From Poecilobothrus nobilitatus (Eukaryota; Arthropoda; Insecta; Diptera; Dolichopodidae): DNA of 64,000 bases. The stretch is taken from contig OX352772.1 in the NCBI GenBank assembly GCA_947095535.1, positions 216,432,222 to 216,496,221 of the forward strand. The letters run 5' to 3'. The position numbers were made by a program, and so were the translations under genes. Under the pieces are notes generated by a model, which worked only from the letters and a program-made list of their open reading frames with translations, searched no databases and was not told the origin of the DNA. Shown here one piece after another: positions 1 to 11,939 of this stretch. How positions within the stretch are numbered: the stretch's first letter is position 1; every line of letters starts with the position of its first letter.

Positions 1-39
1 TATAACTGAATATGAACATTCAGATTTTAGTGAAGGTTT

Positions 40-50
40 TGGTGCAGTGG
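40..50 (+). promoter_or_regulatory. A-box-like element of the tRNA-like module
   Basis: TGGTGCAGTGG, the internal promoter motif expected near base 8 of a tRNA-type gene. Copies in the forward arm vary at GTGG/GCGG, GGTGCAG/GCTGCAG and AGAGTGG/AGATTGG, so the motif is not strictly conserved. Confidence 0.5.
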
Positions 51-93
51 TAGAGTGGCCGATTCGTAAACTTCGAAGTTTTGAGGTTTGCAA

Positions 94-102
94 GTTCGAT
101 GC
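94..102 (+). promoter_or_regulatory. B-box-like element of the tRNA-like module
   Basis: GTTCGATGC, close to the GGTTCGANTCC B-box consensus and held in a 5-bp stem (TTGCA/TGCAA). In the forward arm GTTCGATGC is unchanged in most copies; the copies at 4836 and 6427 read GTTCAATGC. Confidence 0.5.
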
Positions 103-109
103 AATTGTA

Positions 110-126
110 TTTTTTTTTTTTTTTTG
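110..126 (+). terminator. T-run, candidate Pol III terminator
   Basis: An uninterrupted T tract directly after the tRNA-like module. Similar 12-18-nt tracts follow every module in both arms (as A tracts in the inverted arm). Four or more T are enough for Pol III termination in known systems. Use as a terminator here is inferred. Confidence 0.5.
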
Positions 127-578
127 GTTGTTTTTCTGATATTTTCATATCATTATATCATAATATTTAATTTGTAAATGACAGACATTTAAAACCGTTT
201 TACTCAATGATTTACCAACCAACTTTCATTTTTTTCTTTTTAAATGATAAATATTCAGTACAGCCATCTTACAAGATTAATATTTTTCCAAAATTTTCTG
301 ATTTTCATTAATAATTTTCCATTTTTATGAAAAACCCCTGTAAAGTATATACATATGTATCACACACTCATATAGTATATATAATCTATACCTATAATAT
401 ATATATTCAAAAACGACGCTCTTTTATTGCGTTGAATTTCAAATTTTGCTTTTTTGTTTTTGATTTTTGTTTTGTTTTCTAAATACATAAATAAAATTTT
501 AAAATATAGTTTGTATGGTAAGAAAAAAAATTTCACAATATAACTGAATACAAACATTTAGATGTTAGTGAAAGCTTT

Positions 579-3500
579 GGTGCAGCGGTAGAGTGGCCGA
601 TTCGTAAACTTCGAAGTTTTGAGGTTTGCAAGTTCGATGCAATTGTATTTTTTTTTTTTTTTCGTTGTTTTTCTGATATTTTCATATCATTATATCATAA
701 TATTTAATTTGTAAATGACAGACATTTAAAACCGTTTTACTCAATGATTTACCAACCAACTTTCATTTTTTTCTTTTTAAATGATAAGTATTCAGTACAG
801 CCATCTTGCAAGATTAATATTTTTTCAAAATTTTCTGATTTTCATTAATAATTTTCCATATTTATAAAAAACCCATGTAAAGTATATACATATGTATCAT
901 ATAGTATGTATAATCTATACTTATAATATACATATTCAAAAACGACGCTCTTTTATTCCGTTGAATTTTAAATTTTGCTTTTTTGTTTTTGCTTTTTGTT
1001 TTTTTCTAAATACATAAATAAAATTTTAAAATATAGTTTATATGGTAGGAAAAAAAATTTCACAATGTAACTGAATATAAATATTTAGATTTTAGTGAAG
1101 GCTTTGGTGCAGTGGTAGAGTGGCCGATTCGTAAACTTCGAAGTTTTGAGGTTTGCAAGTTCGATGCAATTGTATTTTTTTTTTTTTTTTGGTTGTTTTT
1201 CTGATATTTTCATATCATTATATCATAATATTTAATCTGTAAATGACAGACATATAAAACCGTTTTACTCAATGATTTACCAACCAACTTTCATTTTTTT
1301 CTTTTTAAATGATAAATATTCAGTACAGCCATCTTACAAGATTAATATTTTTCCAAAATTTTCTGATTTGCATTAATAATTTTCCATTTTTATGAAAAAC
1401 CCCTGTAAAGTATATACATATGTATCACACACTGATATAGTATATATAATCTATACCTATAATATACATATTCAAAAACGACGCTCTTTTATTGCGTTGA
1501 ATTTCAAATTTTGCTTTTTTGTTTTTGATTTTTGTTTTTTTTTCTAAATACATAAATAAAATTTTAAAATATAGTTTGTATGGTAAGAAAAAAAATTTCA
1601 CAATATAACTGAATATAAACATTTAGATGTTAGTGAAGGCTTTGGTGCAGCGTTAGAGTGGCCGATTCGTAAACTTCGAAGTTTTTAGGTTTGCAAGTTC
1701 GATGCAATTGTATTTTTTTTTTTTTTTTGGTTGTTTTTCTTATATTTTCATATCATTATATCATAATATTTAATCTGTAAATGACAGACATATAAAACCG
1801 TTTTACTCAATGATTTACCAACCAACTTTCATTTTTTTCTTTTTAAATGATAAATATTCAGTACAGCCATCTTACAAGATTAATATTTTTCCAAAATTTT
1901 CTGATTTTCATTAATAATTTTCCATTTTTATGAAAAACCCCTGTAAAGTATATACATATGTATCACACACTCATATAGTATATATAATCTATACCTATAA
2001 TATACATATTCAAAAACGACGCTCTTTTATTGCGTTGAATTTCAAATTTTGCTTTTTTGTTTTTGATTTTTGTTTTTTTTTCTAAATACATAAATAAAAT
2101 TTTAAAATATAGTTTGTATGGTAAGAAAAAAAATTTCATAATATAACTGAATACAAACATTTAGATGTTAGTGAAAGCTTTGGTGCAGCGGTAGAGTGGC
2201 CGATTCGTAAACTTCGAAGTTTTGAGGTTTGCCAGTTCGATGCAATTGTATTTTTCTTTTTTTTTCGTTGTTTTTCTGATATTTTCATATCATTATATCA
2301 TAATATTTAATTTGTAAATGACAGACATTTAAAACCGTTTTACTCAATGATTTACCAACCAACTTTCATTTTTTCTTTTTAAATGATAAGTATTCAGTAC
2401 AGCCATCTTACAAGATTAATATTTTTTCAAAATTTTCTGATTTTCATTAATAATTTTCCATATTTATAAAAAACCCATGTAAAGTATATACATATGTATC
2501 ATATAGTATGTATAATCTATACCTATAATATACATATTCAGAAACGACGCTCTTTTATTCCGTTGAATTTTAAATTTTGCTTTTTTGTTTTTGCTTTTTG
2601 TTTTTTTCTAAATACATAAATAAAATTTTAAAATATAGTTTGTATGGTAGGAAAAAAAATTTCACAATATAACTGAATATAAATATTTAGTAGTGAAGGC
2701 TTTGGTGCAGTGGTAGAGTGGCCGATTCGTAAACTTCGAAGTTTTGAGGTTTGCAAGTTCGATGCAATTGTATTTTTTTTTTTTTTTTGGTTGTTTTTCT
2801 GATATTTTCATATCATTATATCATAATATTTAATCTGTAAATGACAGACATATAAAACCGTTTTACTCAATGATTTACCAACCAACTTTCATTTTTTTTT
2901 TTTTAAATGATAAATATTCAGTACAGCCATCTTACAAGATTAATATTTTTCCAAAATTTTCTGATTTTCATTAATAATTTTCCATTTTTATGAAAAACCC
3001 CTGTAAAGTATATACATATGTATCACACACTCATATAGTATATATAATCTATACCTATAATATACATATTCAAAAACGACGCTCTTTTATTGCGTTGAAT
3101 TTCAAATTTTGCTTTTTTGTTTTTGATTTTTGTTTTTTTTTCTAAATACATAAATAAAATTTTAAAATATAGTTTGTATGGTAAGAAAAAAAATTTCACA
3201 TTATAAATGAATATAAACATTTAGATGTTAGTGAAGGCTTTGGTGCAGCGGTAGATTGGCCGATTCGTAAACTTCGAAGTTTTGAGGTTTGCAAGTTCGA
3301 TGCAATTGTATTTTTTTTTTTTTTTTGGTTGTTTTTCTGATATTTTCATATCATTATATCATAATATTTAATTTGTAAATGACAGACATTTAAAACCGTT
3401 TTACTCAATGATTTACCAACCAACTTTCATTTTTTTCTTTTTAAATGATAAGTATTCAGTACAGCCATCTTACAAGATTAATATTTTTTCAAAATTTTCT

Positions 3501-6500
3501 GATTTTCATTAATAATTTTCCATATTTATAAAAAACCCATGTAAAGTATATACATATGTATCATATAGTATGTATAATCTATACTTATAATATACATATT
3601 CAAAAACGACGCTCTTTTATTCCGTTGAATTTTAAATTTTGCTTTTTTGTTTTTGCTTTTTGTTTTTTTCTAAATACATAAATAAAATTTTAAAATATAG
3701 TTTGTATGGTAGGAAAAAAAATTTCACAATATAACTGAATATAAATATTTAGATTTTAGTGAAGGCTTTGCTGCAGTGGTAGAGTGGCCGATTCGTAAAC
3801 TTCGAAGTTTTGAGGTTTGCAAGTTCGATGCAATTGTATTTTTTTTTTTTTTTTGGTTGTTTTTCTGATATTTTCATATCATTATATCATAATATTTAAT
3901 CTGTAAATGACAGACATATAAAACCGTTTTACTCAATGATTTACCAACCAACTTTCATTTTTTTCTTTTTAAATGATAAATATTCAGTACAGCCATCTTA
4001 CAAGATTAATATTTTTCCAAAATTTTCTGATTTTCATTAATAATTTTCCATTTTTATGAAAAACCCCTGTAAAGTATATACATATGTATCACACACTCAT
4101 ATAGTATATATAATCTATACCTATAATATACATATTCAAAAACGACGCTCTTTTATTGCGTTGAATTTCAAATTTTGCTTTTTTGTTTTTGATTTTTGTT
4201 TTTTTTTCTAAATACATAAATAAAATTTTAAAATATAGTTTGTATGGTAAGAAAAAAAATTTCACATTATAACTGAATATAAACATTTAGATGTTAGTGA
4301 AGGCTTTGGTGCAGCGGTAGATTGGCCGATTCGTAAACTTCGAAGTTTTGAGGTTTGCAAGTTCGATGCAATTGTATTTTTTTTTTTTTTTTGGTTGTTT
4401 TTCTGATATTTTCATATCATTATATCATAATATTTAATTTGTAAATGACAGACATTTAAAACCGTTTTACTCAATGATTTACCAACCAACTTTCATTTTT
4501 TTCTTTTTAAATGATAAGTATTCAGTACAGCCATCTTACAAGATTAATATTTTTTCAAAATTTTCTGATTTTCATTAATAATTTTCCATATTTATAAAAA
4601 ACCCATGTAAAGTATATACATATGTATCATATAGTATGTATAATCTATACTTATAATATACATATTCAAAAACGACGCTCTTTTATTCCGTTGAATTTTA
4701 AATTTTGCTTTTTTGTTTTTGCTTTTTGTTTTTTTCTAAATACATAAATAAAATTTTAAAATATAGTTTGTATGGTAGGAAAAAAAATTTCACAATATAA
4801 CTGAATATAAATATTTAGATTTTAGTGAAGGCTTTGCTGCAGTGGTAGAGTGGCCGATTCGTAAACTTCGAAGTTTTGAGGTTTGCAAGTTCAATGCAAT
4901 TGTATTTTTTTTTTTTTTGGTTGTTTTTCTGATATATTCATATCATTATATCATAATATTTAATCTGTAAATGACAGACATATAAAATCGTTTAACTCAA
5001 TGATTTACCAACCAACTTTCATTTTTTTTTTTTTAAATGATAAATATTCAGTACAGCCATCTTACAAGATTAATATTTTTCCAAAATTTTCTGATTTTCA
5101 TTAATAATTTTCCATTTTTATGAAAAACCCCTGTAAAGTATATACATATGTATCACACACTCATATAGTATATATAATCTATACCTATAATATACATATT
5201 CAAAAACGACGCTCTTTTATTGCGTTGAATTTCAAATTTTGCTTTTTTGTTTTTGATTTTTGTTTTTTTTTCTAAATACATAAATAAAATTTTAAAATAT
5301 AGTTTGTATGGTAAGAAAAAAAATTTCACAATATAACTGAATATAAACATTTAGATGTTAGTGAAGGCTTTGGTGCAGCGGTAGATTGGCCGATTCGTAA
5401 ACTTCGAAGTTTTGAGGTTTGCAAGTTCGATGCAATTGTATTTTTTTTTTTTTTTTGGTTGTTTTTCTGATATTTTCATATCATTATATCATAATATTTA
5501 ATTTGTAAATGACAGACATTTAAAACCGTTTTACTCAATGATTTACCAACCAACTTTCATTTTTTTCATTTTAAATAATAAATATTCAGTACAGCCATAT
5601 TACAAGATTAATATTTTTCCAAAATTTTCTGATTTTCATTAATAATTTTCCATTTTTATAAAAACCCATGTAAAGTATATACATATGTATCATATAGTAT
5701 GTATAATCTATACTTATAATATACATATTCAAAAACGACGCTCTTTTATTCCGTTGAATTTTAAATTTTGCTTTTTTGTTTTTGCTTTTTGTTTTTTTCT
5801 AAATACATAAATAAAATTTTAAAATATAGTTTGTATGGTAGGAAAAAAAATTTCACAATATAACTGAATATAAACATTTAGATGTTAGTGAAGGCTTTGG
5901 TGCAGCGGTAGATTGGCCGATTCGTAAACTTCGAAGTTTTGAGGTTTGCAAGTTCGATGCAATTGTATTTTTTTTTTTTTTTTGGTTGTTTTTCTGATAT
6001 TTTCATATCATTATATCATAATATTTAATTTGTAAATGACAGACATTTAAAACCGTTTTACTCAATGATTTACCAACCAACTTTCATTTTTTTCTTTTTA
6101 AATGATAAGTATTCAGTACAGCCATCTTACAAGATTAATATTTTTTCAAAATTTTCTGATTTTCATTAATAATTTTCCATATTTATAAAAAACCCATGTA
6201 AAGTATATACATATGTATCATATAGTATGTATAATCTATACTTATAATATACATATTCAAAAACGACGCTCTTTTATTCCGTTGAATTTTAAATTTTGCT
6301 TTTTTGTTTTTGCTTTTTGTTTTTTTCTAAATACATAAATAAAATTTTAAAATATAGTTTGTATGGTAGGAAAAAAAATTTCACAATATAACTGAATATA
6401 AATATTTAGATTTTAGTGAAGGCTTTGCTGCAGTGGTAGAGTGGCCGATTCGTAAACTTCGAAGTTTTGAGGTTTGCAAGTTCAATGCAATTGTATTTTT

Positions 6501-7558
6501 TTTTTTTTTGGTTGTTTTTCTGATATTTTCATATCATTATATCATAATATTTAATCTGTAAATGACAGACATATAAAATCGTTTAACTCAATGATTTACC
6601 AACCAACTTTCATTTTTTTTTTTTTAAATGATAAATATTCAGTACAGCCATCTTACAAGATTAATATTTTTCCAAAATTTTCTGATTTTCATTAATAATT
6701 TTCCATTTTTATGAAAAACCCCTGTAAAGTATATACATATGTATCACACACTCATATAGTATATATAATCTATACCTATAATATACATATTCAAAAACGA
6801 CGCTCTTTTATTGCGTTGAATTTCAAATTTTGCTTTTTTGTTTTTGATTTTTGTTTTTTTTTCTAAATACATAAATAAAATTTTAAAATATAGTTTGTAT
6901 GGTAAGAAAAAAAATTTCACAATATAACTGAATATAAACATTTAGATGTTAGTGAAGGCTTTGGTGCAGCGGTAGATTGGCCGATTCGTAAACTTCGAAG
7001 TTTTGAGGTTTGCAAGTTCGATGCAATTGTATTTTTTTTTTTTTTTTGGTTGTTTTTCTGATATTTTCATATCATTATATCATAATATTTAATTTGTAAA
7101 TGACAGACATTTAAAACCGTTTTACTCAATGATTTACCAACCAACTTTCATTTTTTTCATTTTAAATAATAAATATTCAGTACAGCCATATTACAAGATT
7201 AATATTTTTCCAAAATTTTCTGATTTTCATTAATAATTTTCCATTTTTATAAAAACCCATGTAAAGTATATACATATGTATCATATAGTATGTATAATCT
7301 ATACTTATAATATACATATTCAAAAACGACGCTCTTTTATTCCGTTGAATTTTAAATTTTGCTTTTTTGTTTTTGCTTTTTGTTTTTTTCTAAATACATA
7401 AATAAAATTTTAAAATATAGTTTGTATGGTAGGAAAAAAAATTTCACAATATAACTGAATATAAATATTTAGATTTTAGTGAAGGCTTTGGTGCAGTGGT
7501 AGAGTGGCCGATTCGTAAACTTCGAAGTTTTGAGGTTTGCAAGTTCGATGCAATTGTA
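579..7558 (+). ncRNA. Fourteen further tRNA-like modules, forward arm
   Basis: Copies, each 69 bp and followed by a T-run: 579-647, 1106-1174, 1644-1712, 2182-2250, 2704-2772, 3242-3310, 3770-3838, 4308-4376, 4836-4904, 5372-5440, 5899-5967, 6427-6495, 6963-7031 and 7490-7558. The span given includes the spacer DNA between copies. All 14 keep the central palindrome except small changes at 1644 (gttttt). In 2182-2250 the T-arm stem has one change and the T-run is broken by a C. Confidence 0.55.
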
Positions 7559-7740
7559 TTTATTTTTTTTTTTTGGTTGTTTTTCTGATATTTTCATATC
7601 ATTATATCATAATATTTAATCTGTAAATGACAGACATTTAAAACCGTTTTACTCAATGATTTACCAACCAACTTTCATTTTTTCTTTTTAAATGATAAAT
7701 ATTCAGTACAGCCATCTTACAAGATTAATATTTTTCCAAA

Positions 7741-7800
7741 ATTTTCTGATTTGCATTAATAATTTTTCTGATTTTCATTAAAAGATGGTTGGTAAATCAT
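7741..7800. other. Inversion junction between the two satellite arms
   Basis: The forward unit proceeds to ttgcattaataattttt, repeats ctgattttcattaa once more, then changes at ~7,780 into aagatggttggtaaatca. That is the reverse complement of the tgatttaccaaccaactttc part of the same unit. Roughly 130 bp of the unit between these points is missing, so this is a break and rejoin and not a symmetrical palindrome. Confidence 0.85.
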
Positions 7801-10800
7801 TTAGTAAAAGGGTTTTAACTGTCTGTCATTTACAGATTAAATATTATGATATGAAAATATCAGTAAAACAACAAAAAAAAATAGAATTGCATCGAACTTG
7901 CAAACCTCAAAACTTCGAAGTTTACGAATCGGCCACTCTACCACTGCACCAAACCCTTCACTAAAATCTGAATGTTTATATTCAGTTATATTGTGAAATT
8001 TTTATTTCATACCATACAAACTATATTATAAAATTTTATTTATGGATTTAGAAATAAAAACAAAAAGCAAAAACAAAAAAGCAAAATTTAAAATTTAACG
8101 GAATAAAAGGGCGTCGTTTTTGAATATGTATATTATAGGTATAGATTGTACATACTATATGATACATATGTATATACTTTACATGGGTTTTTATAAAAAT
8201 GGAAAATTATTAATGAAAATCAGAAAATTTTGGAAAAATATTAATCTTGTAATATGGCTGTACTGAATATTTATTATTTAAAATGAAAAAAATGAAAGTT
8301 GGTTAGTAAATATTGAGTAAAAGGGTTTTAAATGTCTGTCATTTACAGATTAAATATTATGATAAATATCAGAAAAACAACCAAAAAAAAAAAATGCACC
8401 AAACCCTTCACTAAAATCTGAAACTATATCATACAAACTATATTTTAAATCATACAAACTATATTTTAAAATTTTATTTATGTATTTAAAAAAAAAAAAG
8501 AAAACGCAAAATTTAAAATTCAACGGAATAAAAGAGCGTCGTTTTTGAATATCTATATTATAAGTATAGATTATACATACTATATGATACATATGTATAT
8601 ACTTTACATGGGATTTTTATAAAAATGGAAAATTACTAATGAAAATAAGAAAATTTTGGAAAAATATTAATTTTGTAAGATGGCTGTACTGAATATTTAT
8701 CATTTAAAAAGAAAAAAATGAAAGTTGGTTGGTAAATCATTGAGTAAAAGGGTTTTAACTGTCTATCATTTACAGATTAAATATTATGATATGAAAATAT
8801 CAGTAAAACAACCAAAAAAAAAAAAAAATAGAATTGCATCGAACTTGCAAACCTCAAAACTTCGATGTTTACGAATCGGCCACTCTACCACTGCACCAAA
8901 CCCTTCACCAAAATCTGAATGTTTATATTCAGTTATATTGTGAAATTTTTATTTCCTACAATACAAACTATATTATAAAATTTTATTTATGGATTTAGAA
9001 ATAAAAACAAAAAGCAAAAACAAAAAAAGCAAAATTTTAAATTCAACGGAATAAAAGAGCGTCGTTTTTGAATATGTATATTATAGGTATAGATTATACA
9101 TACTATATGATACATATGTATATACTTTACATGGGTTTTTTATAAAAATGGAAAATTATTAATGAAAATCAGAAAATTTTGGAAAAATATTAATCTTGTA
9201 ATATGCCTGTACTGAATATTTATTATTTAAAATGAAAAAAATGAAAGTTGGTTGGTAAATATTGAGTAAAAGGGTTTTAAATGTCTGTCATTTACAGATT
9301 AAATATTATGATAAATATCAGAAAAAAAACCAAAAAAAAAAAAATGCACCAAACCCTTCACCAAAATCTGAATGTTTATATTCAGTTATATTGTGAAATT
9401 TTTATTTCCTACCATACAAACTATATTATAAAATTTTATTTATGTATTTAGAAATAAAAACAAAAAGCAAAAACAAAAAACAAAAATTTAAAATTTAACG
9501 GAAAAAAAAAGCTTCGTTTTTGAATATGTATATTATAGGTATAGATTATACATACTATATGATACATATGGGTATTCTTTACATGGGTATTTTATAAAAA
9601 TGGAAAATTATTAATGAAAATCAGCAAATTTTGGAAAAATATTAATCTTGTAGATGGTGTACTGAATATTTATCATTTAAAAAGAACAAAATGAAAGTTC
9701 GTTCGTAAATATTGAGTAAAAGGGTTTTAAATGTCTGTCATTTACAGATTAAATATTATGATATGAAAATATCAGAAAAAAAACCAAAAAAAAAAAAAAT
9801 GCACCAAACCCTTCACTAAAATCTGAATGTTTATATTCAGTTATATTGTGATATTTTCATTTCCTACCATACAAACTACATTTTAAAATTTTATTTATGG
9901 ATTTAGAAAAAAAACAAAAAGCAAAAACAAAAAACCAAAATTTAAAAGTTGACGGAATAATTGTCATTTACAGATTAAATATTATGATAAATATCAGAAA
10001 AACAATAAAAAAAAAAAAAATGCACCAAACCCTTCACTAAAATCTGAATGTTTATATTCAGTTATATTGTGAAATTTTTATTTCCTACCATGCAAACTAT
10101 ATTATAAAATTTTATTTATGTATTTAGAAATAAAAACAAAAATCAAAAACAAAAAAGCAAAATTTAAAATTCAACGGAATAAAAGAGCGTCGTTTTTGAA
10201 TATGTATATTATAGGTATAAATTATACATACTATATGATACATATGTGTATACTTTACATGGGTTTTTTATAAAAATGGGAAATTATTACTGAAAATCAG
10301 AAAATTTTGGAAAAATATTAATCTTGTAAGATGGCTGTACTGAATATTTATCATTTAAAAAGAAAAAAATGAAAGTTGGGTGGTAAATTTTGAGTAAAAG
10401 GGTTTTAAATGTCTGTCATTTACTGATTAAATATTATGATATGATGATATGAAAATATCAGTAAAACAACCAAAAAAAAAAAAAAAATAGAATTGCAACG
10501 AACTTGCAAACCTCAGAACTTCGAAGTTTACGAATCGGCCACTCTACCACTGCACCAAACCCATCACTAAAATATGTATGTTTATATTTAGTTATATTGT
10601 GACATTTTTATTTCCTCCCATACAAACTATATTATAAAATTTTATTTATGTATTTAGAAATAAAAACAAAAAGCAAAAACAAAAAAGCAAAATTTAAAAT
10701 TCAACGGAATAAAAGAGCGTCGTTTTGGAATATGTATATTATAGGTATAGATTATACATATTATATGATACATATGTATATACTTTACATGGGTTTTTTA

Positions 10801-11939
10801 TAAAAATGGAAAATTATTAATGAAAATCAGAAAATTTTGGAAAATATTAATTTTGTAATATGGCTGTACTGAATATTTATTATTTAAAATGAAAAAAAAA
10901 GAAAGTTGGTTAGTAAATATTGACTAAAACGGTTTTATATGTCTGTCATTTACAGATAAAATATTATGATAAGAAAATATCAGAAAAACAACAAAAAAAA
11001 AAAAAAATAATAGAATTGCACGAACTTGCAACCTTAAAACTTCGAAGTTTACGAATCGGCCACTCTACCATTGCACCAAACCTTACACCAAAATCTGAAT
11101 GTTTATATTCAGTTATATTGTGAAATATTTATTTCCTACCATAAAAACTATATTTTAAAATTTTATTTATGTATTTAGAAAAAAAAAACAAAAAGCAAAA
11201 ACAAAAAAGCAAAATTTAAAATTCAACGGAATAAAGAGCGTCGTTTTTGAATTGTATGTATATTATAGGTATAGATTATACATACTATATGATACATATG
11301 TATATACTTTACAGAGGTTTTTTATAAAAATGGAAAATTATTAATGAAAATCAGAAAATTTTGGAAAAATATTAATCTTGTAATATGGGTGTACTGAATC
11401 TTTATTATTTAAAATGAAAAAAAAGAAAGTTGGTTAGTAAATATTGACTAAAAGGGTTTTATATGTCTGTCATTTAAAGATAAAATATTATGATATGAAA
11501 ATATCAGAAAAACAACCAAAAAAAAAAAAAAAATAGAATTGCACGAACTTGCAACCTTAAAACTTCGAAGTTTACGAATCGGCCACTCTACCACTGCACC
11601 AAACCCTTCACCAAAATCTGAATGTTTATATTCAGTTATATTGTGAAATTTTTATTTCCTACCATACAAACTATATTTTAAAATTTTATTTATGTATTTA
11701 GAAAAAAAAGAAAAAGCAAAAACAAAAAAGCAAAATTTTAAATTTAACGGAATAAAAGAGCGTCGTTTTTGAATATCTATATTATAGGTATAGATTATAC
11801 ATACTATATGATACATATGTATATACTTTAGATGGGTTTTTTATAAAAATGGAAAATTATTAATGAAAATCAGAAAATTTTGGAAAAATATTAATCTTGT
11901 AAGATGGCTGTACTGAATATTTATCATTTAAAAAGAAAA
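7780..11939 (-). repeat. Inverted satellite arm, proximal part with mixed unit types
   Basis: The same satellite in reverse orientation. Landmark ccactgcacc (reverse of the module start) ends near 7950, 8897, 10556, 11077 and 11600. In between, around 8393, 9344, 9800 and 10020, the module is cut to aaaatgcacc, so B box and stem are missing. A further deletion joins cggaataa directly to ttgtcatttacag at ~9958. Units are more diverged from each other than in the forward arm. The Helentron-like element interrupts the array at 11,940. Confidence 0.93.

Larger units (their letters stand above)
40..109 (+). ncRNA. tRNA-like Pol III-type module, representative copy
   Basis: First complete copy of the module. 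An A-box-like TGGTGCAGTGG lies at 40-50 and fits the TRGYNNARNNG pattern. A B-box-like GTTCGATGC lies at 94-102, 54 bp downstream; a short tRNA has about 45. Between them is a perfect 14-bp palindrome AAACTTCGAAGTTT (68-81). The B box lies in a T-arm-like hairpin with stem TTGCA/TGCAA and a 7-nt loop containing TTCGA. A T-run follows at once. No acceptor stem forms between the flanks, so this is not a normal tRNA. An alternative A box begins at TGGCCGATTCG, and the CTTCGAA loop plus GTGGCC recall tRNA-Arg, but that ancestry is a guess. Transcription is inferred from layout only. Confidence 0.6.
1..7779 (+). repeat. Tandem satellite array, forward arm (15 tRNA-like modules)
   Basis: Head-to-tail units of about 522-538 bp. 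The same landmark (ggtgcagYgg) falls at 41, 579, 1106, 1644, 2182, 2704, 3242, 3770, 4308, 4836, 5372, 5899, 6427, 6963 and 7490. Spacings mostly alternate between ~538 and ~527, giving a ~1,065-bp dimer. Type A units contain atgtatcacacactcatat and attgcgttgaattt. Type B units contain atgtatcatatagtatg and attccgttgaatttt. Order breaks (two A units in a row at 1106-2182; two B units at 5372-6427) and a repeated block 1,591 bp apart (around 5.15 and 6.74 kb) fit unequal exchange. The array runs off the left edge. Each unit carries a T-run, a TATA-rich stretch and a tacatatgta palindrome. No convincing coding sequence is present. Confidence 0.95.

Noticed and set aside
41..109. A genuine tRNA gene (for example tRNA-Arg from the CTTCGAA loop)
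   Set aside because: No acceptor stem forms with the flanks, the anticodon stem pairs poorly around a 7-nt loop, and A-to-B spacing is unusual; a tRNA-derived module is the safer call.
360..6941. A 65-residue open frame on the - strand, nearly identical in seven type A satellite units
   Set aside because: It is open because the units are near-identical copies, not because of selection; its lengths and ends follow repeat landmarks, it is absent from type B units, and its composition (Lys/Ile/Tyr/Phe) is that of translated AT-rich DNA.
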